A stretch of 48,808 bases of DNA from Halobacteriales archaeon SW_9_67_24. Its GTDB lineage: Archaea; Halobacteriota; Halobacteria; Halobacteriales; Halococcaceae. Positions 35,932 through 44,385 of this stretch are shown piece by piece. Under the pieces are notes generated by a model. The model was not told the origin of the DNA. It worked only from the letters and a program-made list of their open reading frames with translations, and ran no database searches. How positions within the stretch are numbered: position 1 is the first letter of the stretch; every line of letters starts with the position of its first letter. The stretch covers positions 1 through 48,808 of the forward strand of contig PXSV01000087.1 of NCBI GenBank assembly GCA_003022685.1, written 5' to 3'. The translations under genes were made by a program, and so were the position numbers.

Positions 35932-36843
35932 ATGACGATCAGTACGATCGGCGTCCCGATGGATCTCGGTGCCGACCGACGGGGCGTCGACATGGGTCCC
36001 TCGGCGATCCGGTACGCCGACCTCGCGTCGACGCTCGGGAGTATCGGCCGCTCGTGTGTCGATGCGGGCGATCTGCCGGTTCCCCACGCCGAGGAGCGTG
36101 ACCCCGATGCACGGTCGACGGGGCCCGACGCGAAGTACCTCGACGAGGTCGAGTCGGTCTGTACCAGGCTCGCCGACGAGGTCGCCGACGCGCTCGACGG
36201 CGGTGCGCTCCCGTTGGTTCTGGGGGGCGACCACTCGATCGCCATCGGCACGCTCTCGGGGGCGTCCCGCGACCGGGAGATCGGCGCAGTCTGGTTCGAC
36301 GCCCACAGCGACGTCAACACGCCCGAAACCACACCTTCGGGCAACGTTCACGGGATGCCGCTCGCGGCCGCGCTCGGGATGGGGAGCTTCGCCGACACGC
36401 CGTGGGCGAACGCGCCAGGCCTCCGCGAGGAGAACGTCGCGCTCGTCGGGCTCCGAAGCGTCGACGACCCCGAGCGCGAGCGCATCCGCGACAGCGAAAT
36501 CACTGCGTACACGATGTCCGACATCGACCAGCGCGGGGTCGTCGACGTCACTGAAGAAGCACTCGACACCGCCACCGACAGCGTCGATGGGGTTCACGTG
36601 AGCCTCGACCTCGACTGGCTCGATCCCTCCCATGCGCCAGGCGTCGGCACGCCCGTCCGGGGCGGTGTCACCTACCGCGAGGCCCACTCCGCCCTCGAAA
36701 CCGTCGCCACTCGCGACGCTCGTGAAGATGTCCTCCGCTCGCTCGAACTCGTCGAGGCGAACCCGATCCTTGACTCGCACAACGAGACCGCCGAACTCGG
36801 CGTCGAACTCGCCGCGAGCGCGCTGGGCAAGCGCGTGCTCTGA
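35932..36843 (+). CDS. rocF: Arginase (ureohydrolase family)
   Basis: A 303-residue ureohydrolase that splits arginine to ornithine and urea with a dinuclear Mn site. The metal motifs are LVLGGDHSIAIG (His), VWFDAHSDVNTPETTPSGNV (DAHxD, plus the arginase-type NTPETTPSGN and HGMPLA) and HVSLDLDWLDPSHAPGVGTP (D-x-D). The DVNTPETTPSGN stretch favours arginase over agmatinase, where a different substrate loop is seen. The ending TAELGVELAASALGKRVL is conserved. No urease genes are in the window. The start is at 35932. The frame is intact. Confidence 0.93.
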   Translation: MTISTIGVPMDLGADRRGVDMGPSAIRYADLASTLGSIGRSCVDAGDLPVPHAEERDPDARSTGPDAKYLDEVESVCTRLADEVADALDGGALPLVLGGDHSIAIGTLSGASRDREIGAVWFDAHSDVNTPETTPSGNVHGMPLAAALGMGSFADTPWANAPGLREENVALVGLRSVDDPERERIRDSEITAYTMSDIDQRGVVDVTEEALDTATDSVDGVHVSLDLDWLDPSHAPGVGTPVRGGVTYREAHSALETVATRDAREDVLRSLELVEANPILDSHNETAELGVELAASALGKRVL

Positions 36844-37250
36844 AACCCACTTTCTTACTGTGGGATAGGCGACCGAGCGTAGCGAGGGAGCCCGGCCCCC
36901 GCAGTAAAACCTGTTCTGTCGAGCGGAGTCGTTCGAAACGGCGAAACCGTCTCGTGGTACGAGAGAGCTTTAGTACCTAAGCGAAGTTTTGCAAGTTAAC
37001 TCAGTACTCTCGATACCAGCTCAGATTCTAGGCGAAGCATTTGGCCAAATCGCGGTAGAACTGCTAGCCTCTCTCCGCGACCGCACAGCACCGCCGAAGC
37101 CCTCGGCGCGCTCCGCGCGCCTCGCCCTTCATCCGCCAGGTCCGCACCCCACCGCAGACCGCACTGCACGCGGCGGTTGCTCTCGGCCACACCATCCGCG
37201 GCTCGCCAGCACGCCGGAACGCTTTCGACGGTCGGCAGTCGTGTTCGGTC
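36844..37250. other. Intergenic stretch with an AT-richer island
   Basis: No gene can be supported. It begins with an imperfect palindrome (cccactttcttactgtggg, 36846-36864). A stretch at 36965-37080 is markedly lower in GC than its surroundings and includes aagcgaagttttgcaagtta and a related gcgaagcatttggccaaatc. The right portion is GC-rich with cgcgctccgcgcg. The left part could hold a regulatory site or an insertion relic. A leaderless promoter for 37251 was not identified with confidence. Confidence 0.45.
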
Positions 37251-38087
37251 ATGAGCAGCATCGACGAAAAGCGGGTTCACGGGCCGAACGCCGACCCGGT
37301 GGCGCTGTTCGTCGCGAGCGAGACCGGCCTCGCGCGCGTCACAGCGGTCGGCGCGCGGATCGGCGAGATCGAACTCGTCGACCGCGACGCGGTGCACGAC
37401 CTCGCGCTCCACGACGGCCGGATCGCGGCCGCGACCGAGGAGGACGTGTTCCTCGGAATCGGCGCGGACGCCGAACCGACCGGCTTCGGCGCAGCGACGG
37501 CGATCGGTTCCGACGGAACGCTCCTCGCTGCCGCCCCCGATGGAACCGTTGCGCGCCGCCGCGACGGCGAGTGGACGGATGTCGGCACCATCGAAGGACC
37601 GCGAGCCATCGACGGCGATCTCGTTGCGGCCGCCAATGGGGTGTACCGCTGTTCGGACACCGACTGCCAGCACGTCGGACTCGACGCCGCCGCCGACATC
37701 GCCGCCGCGGGCACGCCCCACGCCGCGACCGCCGACGGGCTCTACCAACTCGGCAACGGCTGGCTCCAAGCCGTTGAGGGGTCGTTTGCGATGGTGAGCG
37801 CGGATCGGTCGACGGCCGACCCAGGCGCGCTCGGTCGCGCCCACGCCGCGACCGACGGGGCGCTGTATGGTCACGCTGACGGCGGGTGGACGACGATCGA
37901 CGGCGTACAGAAGCGGGTCGTCGATGTCACGTACACCGGAACAAGAGCCGAAGCCGCAGGTGGCGTCTACGCCGTCACGGCCGGCGGAACGTTGCTCTCG
38001 CAAAGCGACGGTGGGTGGCGCGATCATCCACTCGGGCTGCGGAGCGTCCGGGCGATCGTCGCACGGCCGGATCGAAACTCGGTTTAG
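37251..38087 (+). CDS. Beta-propeller-like haloarchaeal protein (HVO_0234-like)
   Basis: A 278-residue acidic protein of repeated short beta-blade units, each with a hydrophobic turn, a DG or GG, and an aromatic: HDLALHDGRIAAATEEDVFL, GSDGTLLAAAPDGTVARRRD, TADGLYQLGNGWLQAVEGS, TDGALYGHADGGWTTIDGV and GGTLLSQSDGGWRDHPLGLR. I recall a haloarchaeal family of this type named for HVO_0234. No catalytic residues are evident. It lies 21 nt upstream of prs, whose promoter overlaps its stop, and I recall the same pairing in other haloarchaea. Start ATG 37251 (MSSIDEKRVHGPN). Confidence 0.75.
   Translation: MSSIDEKRVHGPNADPVALFVASETGLARVTAVGARIGEIELVDRDAVHDLALHDGRIAAATEEDVFLGIGADAEPTGFGAATAIGSDGTLLAAAPDGTVARRRDGEWTDVGTIEGPRAIDGDLVAAANGVYRCSDTDCQHVGLDAAADIAAAGTPHAATADGLYQLGNGWLQAVEGSFAMVSADRSTADPGALGRAHAATDGALYGHADGGWTTIDGVQKRVVDVTYTGTRAEAAGGVYAVTAGGTLLSQSDGGWRDHPLGLRSVRAIVARPDRNSV
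38080..38087 (+). promoter_or_regulatory. Promoter of prs overlapping the upstream stop codon
   Basis: ggtttagg, with its AT core on the stop codon of the beta-propeller gene (tag, 38085-38087), lies ~25 nt before ATG 38109. This is the right spacing for a leaderless prs transcript nested in the upstream gene's end. Confidence 0.45.
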
Positions 38088-38108
38088 GTGGCCCGCGAAC
38101 ACACGCGC

Positions 38109-38960
38109 ATGATCGTCAGCGCCTCGACGTCGCAGTCGCTCGCGAGTTCGCTCGCCGCCGCGCTCGACGAGCCGCTTGCGGCCACCGAGTACGAACGCTT
38201 TCCCGACGGCGAGCTCCGCGCTTCGGTGCCCGAGTTCGACGCCGACCGCGCAGTGGTGGTGTGTGCGACCACGACGAGCGATGCCCACCTCGAAGCCCTC
38301 CAGCTCCAGGACGCAGTCCGCGAGGCGGGCGCGAACGAGGTCGTCACCGTCCTCCCCTACATGGGCTACGCCCGCCAGGACTCCGCGTTCGAATCGGGCC
38401 AACCCGTCTCCGCGCGCGCGGTCGCCCGCGCCCTGAGCACGGGCACCGACCGCGTACTCACCGTGAACCCGCACGAGACGGGCGTCTGCGACTTTTTCGA
38501 CGTTCCCTGTACCGTTGTCGACGCCGCCGGTCGGCTCGCGGCTCCCCTGCCGGATCTCGACGATCCCGTCTTTCTCGCGCCCGACGCCGGGGCGCGCGAA
38601 CTCGCGACGACCGTCCGTGACGCCTACGGAGTGGGATCGGTCGATCATTTCGAGAAGACCCGCCACAGCGCCACCGAGGTCGAGATCGAACCCCACGCGG
38701 CCGACGTCGCCGGCCGGGACGCGGTGCTCGTCGACGACATCGTGGCCACCGGCTCGACGATGGCGACCGCCGTCTCGCACCTCCGCGAGCGCGACGCCGC
38801 CCGCGCGTTCGTCACCTGCGTCCATCCCGTTCTCGCGGACACGGCTCGAACTCGTCTCGCCCGCGCGGGCGTCGAAGCCGTCCACGGCACCGACACGATC
38901 GAACGCGCCGAGAGCACCGTGAGCGTCGCGCCCGCGATCGCCGACGCGCTTGCGGAATAG
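38109..38960 (+). CDS. prs: Ribose-phosphate diphosphokinase
   Basis: A 283-residue PRPP synthetase providing PRPP for purine, pyrimidine and His/Trp synthesis. The N-terminal half shows EYERFPDGELRASVPEFDAD and LPYMGYARQDSAFESGQPVS (ATP-binding region). The regulatory flexible-loop area is DHFEKTRHSATEVE. The PRPP loop is AVLVDDIVATGSTMATAVSH (about residues 202-221). The ending has HPVLADTARTRLARAGVEAV. It is shorter than bacterial enzymes, as is usual for archaeal (class III-like) forms. The start is ATG 38109. The frame is intact. It converges with ileS (stops at 38960 and 38967). Confidence 0.95.
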   Translation: MIVSASTSQSLASSLAAALDEPLAATEYERFPDGELRASVPEFDADRAVVVCATTTSDAHLEALQLQDAVREAGANEVVTVLPYMGYARQDSAFESGQPVSARAVARALSTGTDRVLTVNPHETGVCDFFDVPCTVVDAAGRLAAPLPDLDDPVFLAPDAGARELATTVRDAYGVGSVDHFEKTRHSATEVEIEPHAADVAGRDAVLVDDIVATGSTMATAVSHLRERDAARAFVTCVHPVLADTARTRLARAGVEAVHGTDTIERAESTVSVAPAIADALAE

Positions 38961-38966
38961 TCCGCT

Positions 38967-41900
38967 CTACGCCCGTGCGCTGGCGAGCGGCTCGACCGCG
39001 ATCTCCACCGTGGTGTCTTCGACCGTCCACTCGCGGCGGTGGCCGTCCTCGACCGCCCCGAACTCGTCGGCACGGACCTCCTCGGCGATCAGGGCCTCGT
39101 GTTCGCGGACGAGATCGCCGATCCGGTCGTCGGCGACGGCGAACTCGACGCGGACCCGTTCTTCGAGATCGAGATCGAGTTCCTTGCGCATCTCCTGGAT
39201 TCGGCGGATGACGTCCCGAGCGTACCCCTCGCTCTCGATGTCCTCGGTGAGCGCGGTGTCGACGTAGACCGTGCCGCCGCCCTCGGTGTCGAACCCGGCT
39301 GCGGCGACCGTCTCGGGCGCTTCGGTCACGATCGCCACCATCTCCTCGGTGAGATCGACCGACTCGCCCGTTCGCTCTGCGACGGCGGTTTCGAGCGCCG
39401 CGAGCGTCGGTTCCTCGACACGGGCCTCGTTGAGCGCGGTCATCACTTCCCCCGCACGATCGCCGAACGCGGGGCCGAGCACGCTCATGTCGGCCTCGGC
39501 ACTGTATGTGAGTTCGTCCCATCGGTCGTCGGGACCGATCAGCTCGACCCGGCGGGCGTTCAGCCGGTCGGCGACGAGATCACGCTGGTCGTCGACCGCG
39601 CTCGCGACCGCCCCGCTCCCGGCGTCGACGACGACCCGCGTGACGGGCCACCGGAGCTTGCGTTCGGCCTGTTGGCGAGCGGCCGACCCTGCCTCCTCAA
39701 CCCCGCGCGCGACCGCCACCGCCTGCTCGAGATCGGGATTGCGGAGCGCTTCGTCGGGCTCGGGCCAGTCGCACATGTGGACGGTGTCGAAGCCCCTATC
39801 CCCGGTGAGCGTGCCGTAGATCTCCTCGGCGACGAACGGCGCATAGGGCGCGAGCAGCGCGACGACTTCCTCCAGAACGCGGTAGAACGTGGCGTACGCC
39901 GCGCGCTTCGAGTCGCTGTCCGACTCCTCCCACATCCGCTCGCGGACGCCCTGGACATAAAAGCGCGAGACGTCCTCGACGACGAAATCGAGCAGGGCGT
40001 CGAGCGCGCGATCCTGGCGGAAGTCGTCCCACGCGTCGGCCATCCCGCTTTCGACGGTCTGGAGTCGCGAGAGCACCCATCGGTCCTCGCGTTCGAGGGC
40101 GTCCTCGACAGCAGCCAAAGTCGTCTCCTGAGGATCGAAGCCGTCGAGGCGCATATAGGGGAGCGGGAACCGGAAGACGTTCCAGAGGATGTTGAGCGTG
40201 CGTTCCATCTCCTCGGTTTCGTCCCACGAGAACCGCATGTCGTCGCCTTGCGGGGTGACCGACAGCAGGAACAGCCGCATCGCGTCGGCCCCGTGGCGCT
40301 CGACGATCTCGCCAGGCTCGATCGTGATTCCCTTCGATTTCGACATCCCCCGCCCGTCGGGCATGTTGGCGTAGCCGTGCATCAACACCTCGTCGTACGG
40401 GATCTCACCGAGTGCTGCCGTTCCCATCCCGAGCTGTGACCAGAACCACCCGCGAGTCTGGTCGTGGGCCTCCATGATGAGGTCAGCGGGCCAGAGTTCC
40501 TCGAAGGCCTCCTCCTCGCTCGGATAGTCGAGCGTGCCCCATGACGCCACCGACGAGTCGAGCCAGACGTCGAACACGTCCGGAACCCGAGTGTAGGTGA
40601 CCCCGTCTTCGGTGATGGTCAGGTCGTCCACGGTGGGCCGGTGGAGGTCGACCGCTGCGGGATCGACGTCCTGGTCCGCGCGCTCGGCGAGCTCCTCGCG
40701 GGTCCCGACGACGATCATCTCGCTTTCGTCGTCGGTCACTCCGTTCTCCGAGCGGTCCTCGTCGTCCTCGGGCGTCCAGATCGGGACGGGGATGCCCCAG
40801 TAGCGCTGGCGGGAGACGTTCCAGTCGGGCGAGTCCTCCACGAAGTTCCGGAAGCGCTCGTCGCGCGCCTCCGGGGGGTGCCACTCGCTGTCCTCGATGC
40901 TGGCGAGCAGTTCCTCTTTGATGTCGGTGACCGTGATGAACCACTGGTCGGTGGCGAGAAACACGATGTCCGTGTCACACCGCCAACACTGGCCGTAGTC
41001 GTGGACGTAGGTCTCGCTTGCGAGCAGGTGTCCGTTCGCGTCGAGATCGGCGATGATCCCGTCGTTGGCGTCGCGGACGAACTCCCCGGCATACTCCCCC
41101 GCCGCCTCAGTGTAGACCCCGTCGCCACCCACGGGACAGAACACGTCGAGGCCGAGTTCCTGCCCTCGCTCGAAGTCCTCCTGGCCGTGGCCGGGCGCGG
41201 AGTGAACCAATCCTGTCCGATCGACCTCGACGTAGTCGGCGTGGTACACCTGCCCCGCACCGTCGCCGTTGGGGTGGTTGGGCACCTCCTCGGCCAGCGG
41301 ATGATCGTACTCCCAGCCGAGCATCTGGCTTCCCGCGAACTCGTCGAGCACCTCGTAGTCCTCGTACCGGCCCTTCTGCAGGACTTCCTCGACGACATCG
41401 GCCGCGAGATAGAGCACGTCGCTCTCGTCGTCTCTCTCGGCCCGAACTTGTTGGTAGGTTACGTTCTCGTCGACCGCGACGAAGGCGTTCGCGGGAACCG
41501 TCCATGGGGTGGTCGTCCACGCGACCAGGCTGCCCTCCTGTTCGGCGAGCGGGAATTTGACGTAGATCGAGGGGTCCTCGACCTCGTGGTACTCGACCTC
41601 GTTTTTGGCGATCGCGGTCTCACACCGGGGACACTGCGTTATCGAGCGCTTGCCCCGCTCGACGAGACCCCGCTCTGCGGCCCGGGCGAACCCCCACCAC
41701 GCCGCCTCCATGTACTCCGGCGAGACGGTTTTGTAGGGGTTCTCCCAGTCCATCCAGACGCCGAAGGACTCGAAGTCCGCCTGCAACCCGTCGAGTTGCT
41801 CCTCGGCGTACTCCTTGCACTCCTCGATGAACGGCTCCATCCCGAACGCCTCGATGTCCTTCTTGTTCTCGAAGCCGAGGTTCTCCTCGACCTTCGTCTC

Positions 41901-42182
41901 GATCGGGAGCCCGTGCATGTCGAACCCGGGACGGTCGGTCACGTCGTAGCCCTGCATTCGGTGATACCGGATATAGGCGTCCTTGAGGGTCTTGTTCCAC
42001 GTCGTGCCGAGGTGAGCTGCACCCGAAGTGTAGGGGGGACCGTCGACGAAGAAGAACGGTTCCTCGCCCGCACGATGCTTCTTGGCCTGGCGATAGGCGT
42101 CGGTCTCGTTCCAGTGATCGAACACCCGCTCCTCGACCGCGTCGGGATCGTACCGATCCGCGACGTCCTCGAACCTGCTCAT
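38967..42182 (-). CDS. ileS: Isoleucyl-tRNA synthetase
   Basis: A 1,071-residue class I synthetase. The HIGH motif is GPPYTSGAAHLGTTWNKTLK (HLGT, near residue 57-60). The CP1 editing domain includes VAWTTTPWTVPANAFVAVDE and HSAPGHGQEDFERGQELGLD. GMSKSKGITIEPG (about residue 610) is KMSKS. DQTRGWFWSQLGMGTAAL is the isoleucine-pocket region. The C-terminal part from ~700 (anticodon-binding) contains DRWVLSRLQTVESG and a long acidic tail. This is the archaeal/eukaryotic-type layout. The start at 42182 (MSRFEDVADRYDPDAVEERV) is the first conserved Met. A minus-strand ctttagtc lies ~27 nt upstream. No lesion is found over 3.2 kb. Confidence 0.97.
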   Translation of the reverse strand: MSRFEDVADRYDPDAVEERVFDHWNETDAYRQAKKHRAGEEPFFFVDGPPYTSGAAHLGTTWNKTLKDAYIRYHRMQGYDVTDRPGFDMHGLPIETKVEENLGFENKKDIEAFGMEPFIEECKEYAEEQLDGLQADFESFGVWMDWENPYKTVSPEYMEAAWWGFARAAERGLVERGKRSITQCPRCETAIAKNEVEYHEVEDPSIYVKFPLAEQEGSLVAWTTTPWTVPANAFVAVDENVTYQQVRAERDDESDVLYLAADVVEEVLQKGRYEDYEVLDEFAGSQMLGWEYDHPLAEEVPNHPNGDGAGQVYHADYVEVDRTGLVHSAPGHGQEDFERGQELGLDVFCPVGGDGVYTEAAGEYAGEFVRDANDGIIADLDANGHLLASETYVHDYGQCWRCDTDIVFLATDQWFITVTDIKEELLASIEDSEWHPPEARDERFRNFVEDSPDWNVSRQRYWGIPVPIWTPEDDEDRSENGVTDDESEMIVVGTREELAERADQDVDPAAVDLHRPTVDDLTITEDGVTYTRVPDVFDVWLDSSVASWGTLDYPSEEEAFEELWPADLIMEAHDQTRGWFWSQLGMGTAALGEIPYDEVLMHGYANMPDGRGMSKSKGITIEPGEIVERHGADAMRLFLLSVTPQGDDMRFSWDETEEMERTLNILWNVFRFPLPYMRLDGFDPQETTLAAVEDALEREDRWVLSRLQTVESGMADAWDDFRQDRALDALLDFVVEDVSRFYVQGVRERMWEESDSDSKRAAYATFYRVLEEVVALLAPYAPFVAEEIYGTLTGDRGFDTVHMCDWPEPDEALRNPDLEQAVAVARGVEEAGSAARQQAERKLRWPVTRVVVDAGSGAVASAVDDQRDLVADRLNARRVELIGPDDRWDELTYSAEADMSVLGPAFGDRAGEVMTALNEARVEEPTLAALETAVAERTGESVDLTEEMVAIVTEAPETVAAAGFDTEGGGTVYVDTALTEDIESEGYARDVIRRIQEMRKELDLDLEERVRVEFAVADDRIGDLVREHEALIAEEVRADEFGAVEDGHRREWTVEDTTVEIAVEPLASARA

Positions 42183-42202
42183 AGAAGTGCTATCCGCCTC
42201 GG

Positions 42203-42214
42203 GGACTAAAGCAA
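42203..42214 (-). promoter_or_regulatory. TATA-like box for ileS
   Basis: On the minus strand gctttagtc is ~27 nt upstream of ATG 42182. No T-box-like leader is visible, so regulation is probably at initiation. Confidence 0.4.
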
Positions 42215-42324
42215 CCTCGGTCCGGCAGACCGGCCAGCGGGACCGCCACGGAACGTGCCACGATCGGAAGCACGTCCGACCGAGTGTAGTCAGACTCAAG
42301 CCTGCACCGGCTAAACGCTCGATC

Positions 42325-42957
42325 GTGCCCGAGTTCCCGGACCCGGAGTCGAGAAACGCCCTCGCGGCCGACTGCCGGCGGTGTCCCGCGCTGGTCGACT
42401 CCCGCGAGTGCATCTCGTGGGGCAACGGCTCGCTCGATGCCGATCTCGTGGTTGTCGGCGAAGCGCCAGGGGCCGGCACGCCCGAGGCCGACCACTGGCG
42501 GGGCGGCAACTGGACCGGGATGGCCTACACTGCGCGCCACTCCGGTCGGAAAATCAGAAAGCTGTTCACCGACCTCGGCTACGATCCCGACGAGCTCTAT
42601 TTCACGAACGCCGTGAAGTGCTTCCCCGAAGGCGCGGACGGTTCGAACCGCGAACCGACCGGCGAGGAGCGTTCGGACTGTCGGCCGTACCTCGAACGCG
42701 AGATCAGGGATGTCGAGCCACGAGCCGTGGTCGCAACCGGCAAACACGCGACCGAGAGCTTGCTGGCGACCGAAAACCGGACGCTCGACGGATTCCTGGA
42801 ATCGGTGCTCGAACCCGTTTCACTGCCCGACCTCGACACCACGCTGGTCCCGGTGCTACACCCGTCGTATCAGGAAGTCTGGGTGTCGCGGCTCGATTAC
42901 ACCCACGAGTCGTATCTCGCTGCCATCGAGGAGGCGCTCGCCGAAATCGAGCCGTGA
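42325..42957 (+). CDS. Uracil-DNA glycosylase, family 4/5 type
   Basis: A 210-residue DNA repair enzyme removing uracil. Motif A appears as VVVGEAPGAGTPEADHWRGG. The four Fe-S Cys candidates include CRRCPALVDSREC near the N-terminus and further Cys (VKCFPEG, DCRPYLE), consistent with a [4Fe-4S] UDG. Motif B is VPVLHPSYQEVWVSRLDYTH. The GTG at 42325 starts PEFPDPESRNALAADCRRCP; the upstream text is not conserved. It precedes a HIT protein by 54 nt on the same strand. Families 4 and 5 are hard to separate by eye. Confidence 0.85.
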   Translation: MPEFPDPESRNALAADCRRCPALVDSRECISWGNGSLDADLVVVGEAPGAGTPEADHWRGGNWTGMAYTARHSGRKIRKLFTDLGYDPDELYFTNAVKCFPEGADGSNREPTGEERSDCRPYLEREIRDVEPRAVVATGKHATESLLATENRTLDGFLESVLEPVSLPDLDTTLVPVLHPSYQEVWVSRLDYTHESYLAAIEEALAEIEP

Positions 42958-43011
42958 CCGAAGGCGAGCACGGGAGGAAGGTTCTTGGCTCGGGCACGCG
43001 AGGGGTCAGCC

Positions 43012-43437
43012 ATGTCGTCAGACTGCCCGTTCTGCGGGATCGTCGCCGGCGAGATCCCCGGCCGCATCGTCCACGAGACCGACACCGTGACCGCCTTTCT
43101 CGACGCGAACCCGCTCGCGCCTGGCCACACGCTCGTGGTCCCGAACGACCACTACGAACGCCTCGACGATCTCTCCGAGGAACTCGCACGTGACATCTTC
43201 GCTGCGCTCCACCAGCTGACGCCAGCGGTCGAGAGCGCGGTCGACGCCGACGGGACCACGGTGGCGTTCAACAACGGTTCGACCGCCGGCCAGGAAGTGC
43301 CCCACGTCCACGGCCACGCCATCCCGCGCTTTGCGGACGACGGCGGCGCGCCGATCCACGTCGTCGCCGGCGACCGGCCCGACCTCACCGACGACGAACT
43401 CGACCGGACCGCAGCCGACATCCGCGACGCCCGGTGA
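43012..43437 (+). CDS. HIT-family nucleotide hydrolase
   Basis: A 141-residue HIT protein. CPFCGIVAGEIPGRIVHETD is the N-terminal zinc/hydrophobic element (CxxC). The catalytic histidine triad is VPHVHGHAIPRFADDGGAP (H-x-H-x-H). Members hydrolyse nucleoside phosphoramidates or dinucleoside polyphosphates; the specific substrate is unknown. The start is ATG 43012. It follows the UDG and is upstream of the TFB gene with its own AT-rich promoter. Confidence 0.92.
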   Translation: MSSDCPFCGIVAGEIPGRIVHETDTVTAFLDANPLAPGHTLVVPNDHYERLDDLSEELARDIFAALHQLTPAVESAVDADGTTVAFNNGSTAGQEVPHVHGHAIPRFADDGGAPIHVVAGDRPDLTDDELDRTAADIRDAR

Positions 43438-43461
43438 TCGACTACCGATCACACCTCGATC

Positions 43462-43505
43462 CGAAAGCACAAATAACTAAGTAATTGGAATATCTTGTTC
43501 AATAT
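43462..43505 (+). promoter_or_regulatory. AT-rich promoter of the TFB gene
   Basis: An AT-rich stretch (gaaagcacaaataactaagt, then aattggaatatcttgttcaa) precedes ATG 43506. Several TATA-like words occur (aaataact, gaatatct), unlike the single short box typical elsewhere. The TFB could use or autoregulate a composite site. It is the most AT-rich intergenic stretch in the window's right half. Confidence 0.45.
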
Positions 43506-44357
43506 ATGGAATCAAACGGGGTGTGCTCGGAATGTAACGGCCGATTGGTCGCCGTCGATGGGGAGACGACCTGTAGCGACTGTGGTCTCGTCGTCGCGAC
43601 CGACGAGATCGACCGCGGTCCCGAGTGGCGGTCGTTCGAGCGCGAGACGCGCGAGCGGACCGGCGCGCCGCTGACGCGCTCGCGCCACGATCGCGGCCTC
43701 TCGACCGAGATCGGCCGGTCGACACGGCTCACCGGGCGGAAACGCCGGCTGTTCGCGCGACTCCGCCGCCAGCACACCCGCTCGCGGATCGCCTCGAAGG
43801 CCGAGCGCAACCGAGTGTACGCCTTCACCGAGATCCGACGGCAAGTCTGTGCGCTCGGACTGTCCGACAGCGTCCGGGATCGCGCCTGCGTGCTGTTCGA
43901 GTCGGCCCAGGACGCGGACCTCCTTCGGGGACGCTCGCTCGAAGGCTTCGCGGCCGCGACCCTCTATGCGGTCTGTCGAACCGGCGGTGTCTCGCGCACG
44001 CTCGCGGAGATCGTCACGGTCGCGAAGGCCTCGCGTGACGAACTCACGGCTGCGTACGACGCCCTGAACCGCGAACTCGGGCTGCCGACCGGCCCGATCG
44101 ACCCCACGGAGTATCTCGCGCGGTTCGCATCGCAGTTGGACCTCCCGCACGAGATCGAGGCGCGAGCCCGGGAACTCGTCGCCGAGGGCCGTGATCGCGG
44201 CGTGATCGGCGGCCGGAATCCGAGCGGGGTGGCCGCGGCCTGTCTCTACACCGCGGCGACCGAACGCGGCCACACGCTCACCCAAGAGGCGGCCGCCGAA
44301 GTCGCGGACGTGACGCCGGTGACGCTCCGGGCGACCTATCAGGAGCTACACGCCTGA
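43506..44357 (+). CDS. tfb: Transcription initiation factor TFB
   Basis: A 283-residue TFIIB homologue recruiting RNA polymerase to BRE/TBP. The zinc ribbon is CSECNGRLVAVDGETTCSDC (residues ~7-27). The B-reader/B-linker region contains ERTGAPLTRSRHDRGLSTEI. Two cyclin folds follow: first around RRQVCALGLSDSVRDRACV to SLEGFAAATLYAVCRTGGVS, and second from DPTEYLARFASQLDLPHEIE to NPSGVAAACLYTAATERGHT. Haloarchaea carry several tfb copies; this looks divergent from the main one and its exact paralogue cannot be assigned. The start is ATG 43506. The frame is intact. It converges with mcm (29-nt gap). Confidence 0.93.
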   Translation: MESNGVCSECNGRLVAVDGETTCSDCGLVVATDEIDRGPEWRSFERETRERTGAPLTRSRHDRGLSTEIGRSTRLTGRKRRLFARLRRQHTRSRIASKAERNRVYAFTEIRRQVCALGLSDSVRDRACVLFESAQDADLLRGRSLEGFAAATLYAVCRTGGVSRTLAEIVTVAKASRDELTAAYDALNRELGLPTGPIDPTEYLARFASQLDLPHEIEARARELVAEGRDRGVIGGRNPSGVAAACLYTAATERGHTLTQEAAAEVADVTPVTLRATYQELHA

Positions 44358-44385
44358 ACCGGTCCCAACGATCCCGTCGACGGCC

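Noticed and set aside
42187..42324. An upstream extension of the UDG frame overlapping the ileS promoter
   Set aside because: The residues before GTG 42325 (for example SGTKATSVRQTGQRDRHG) lack conservation-like features and would overlap the ileS start region, so the shorter start is kept.
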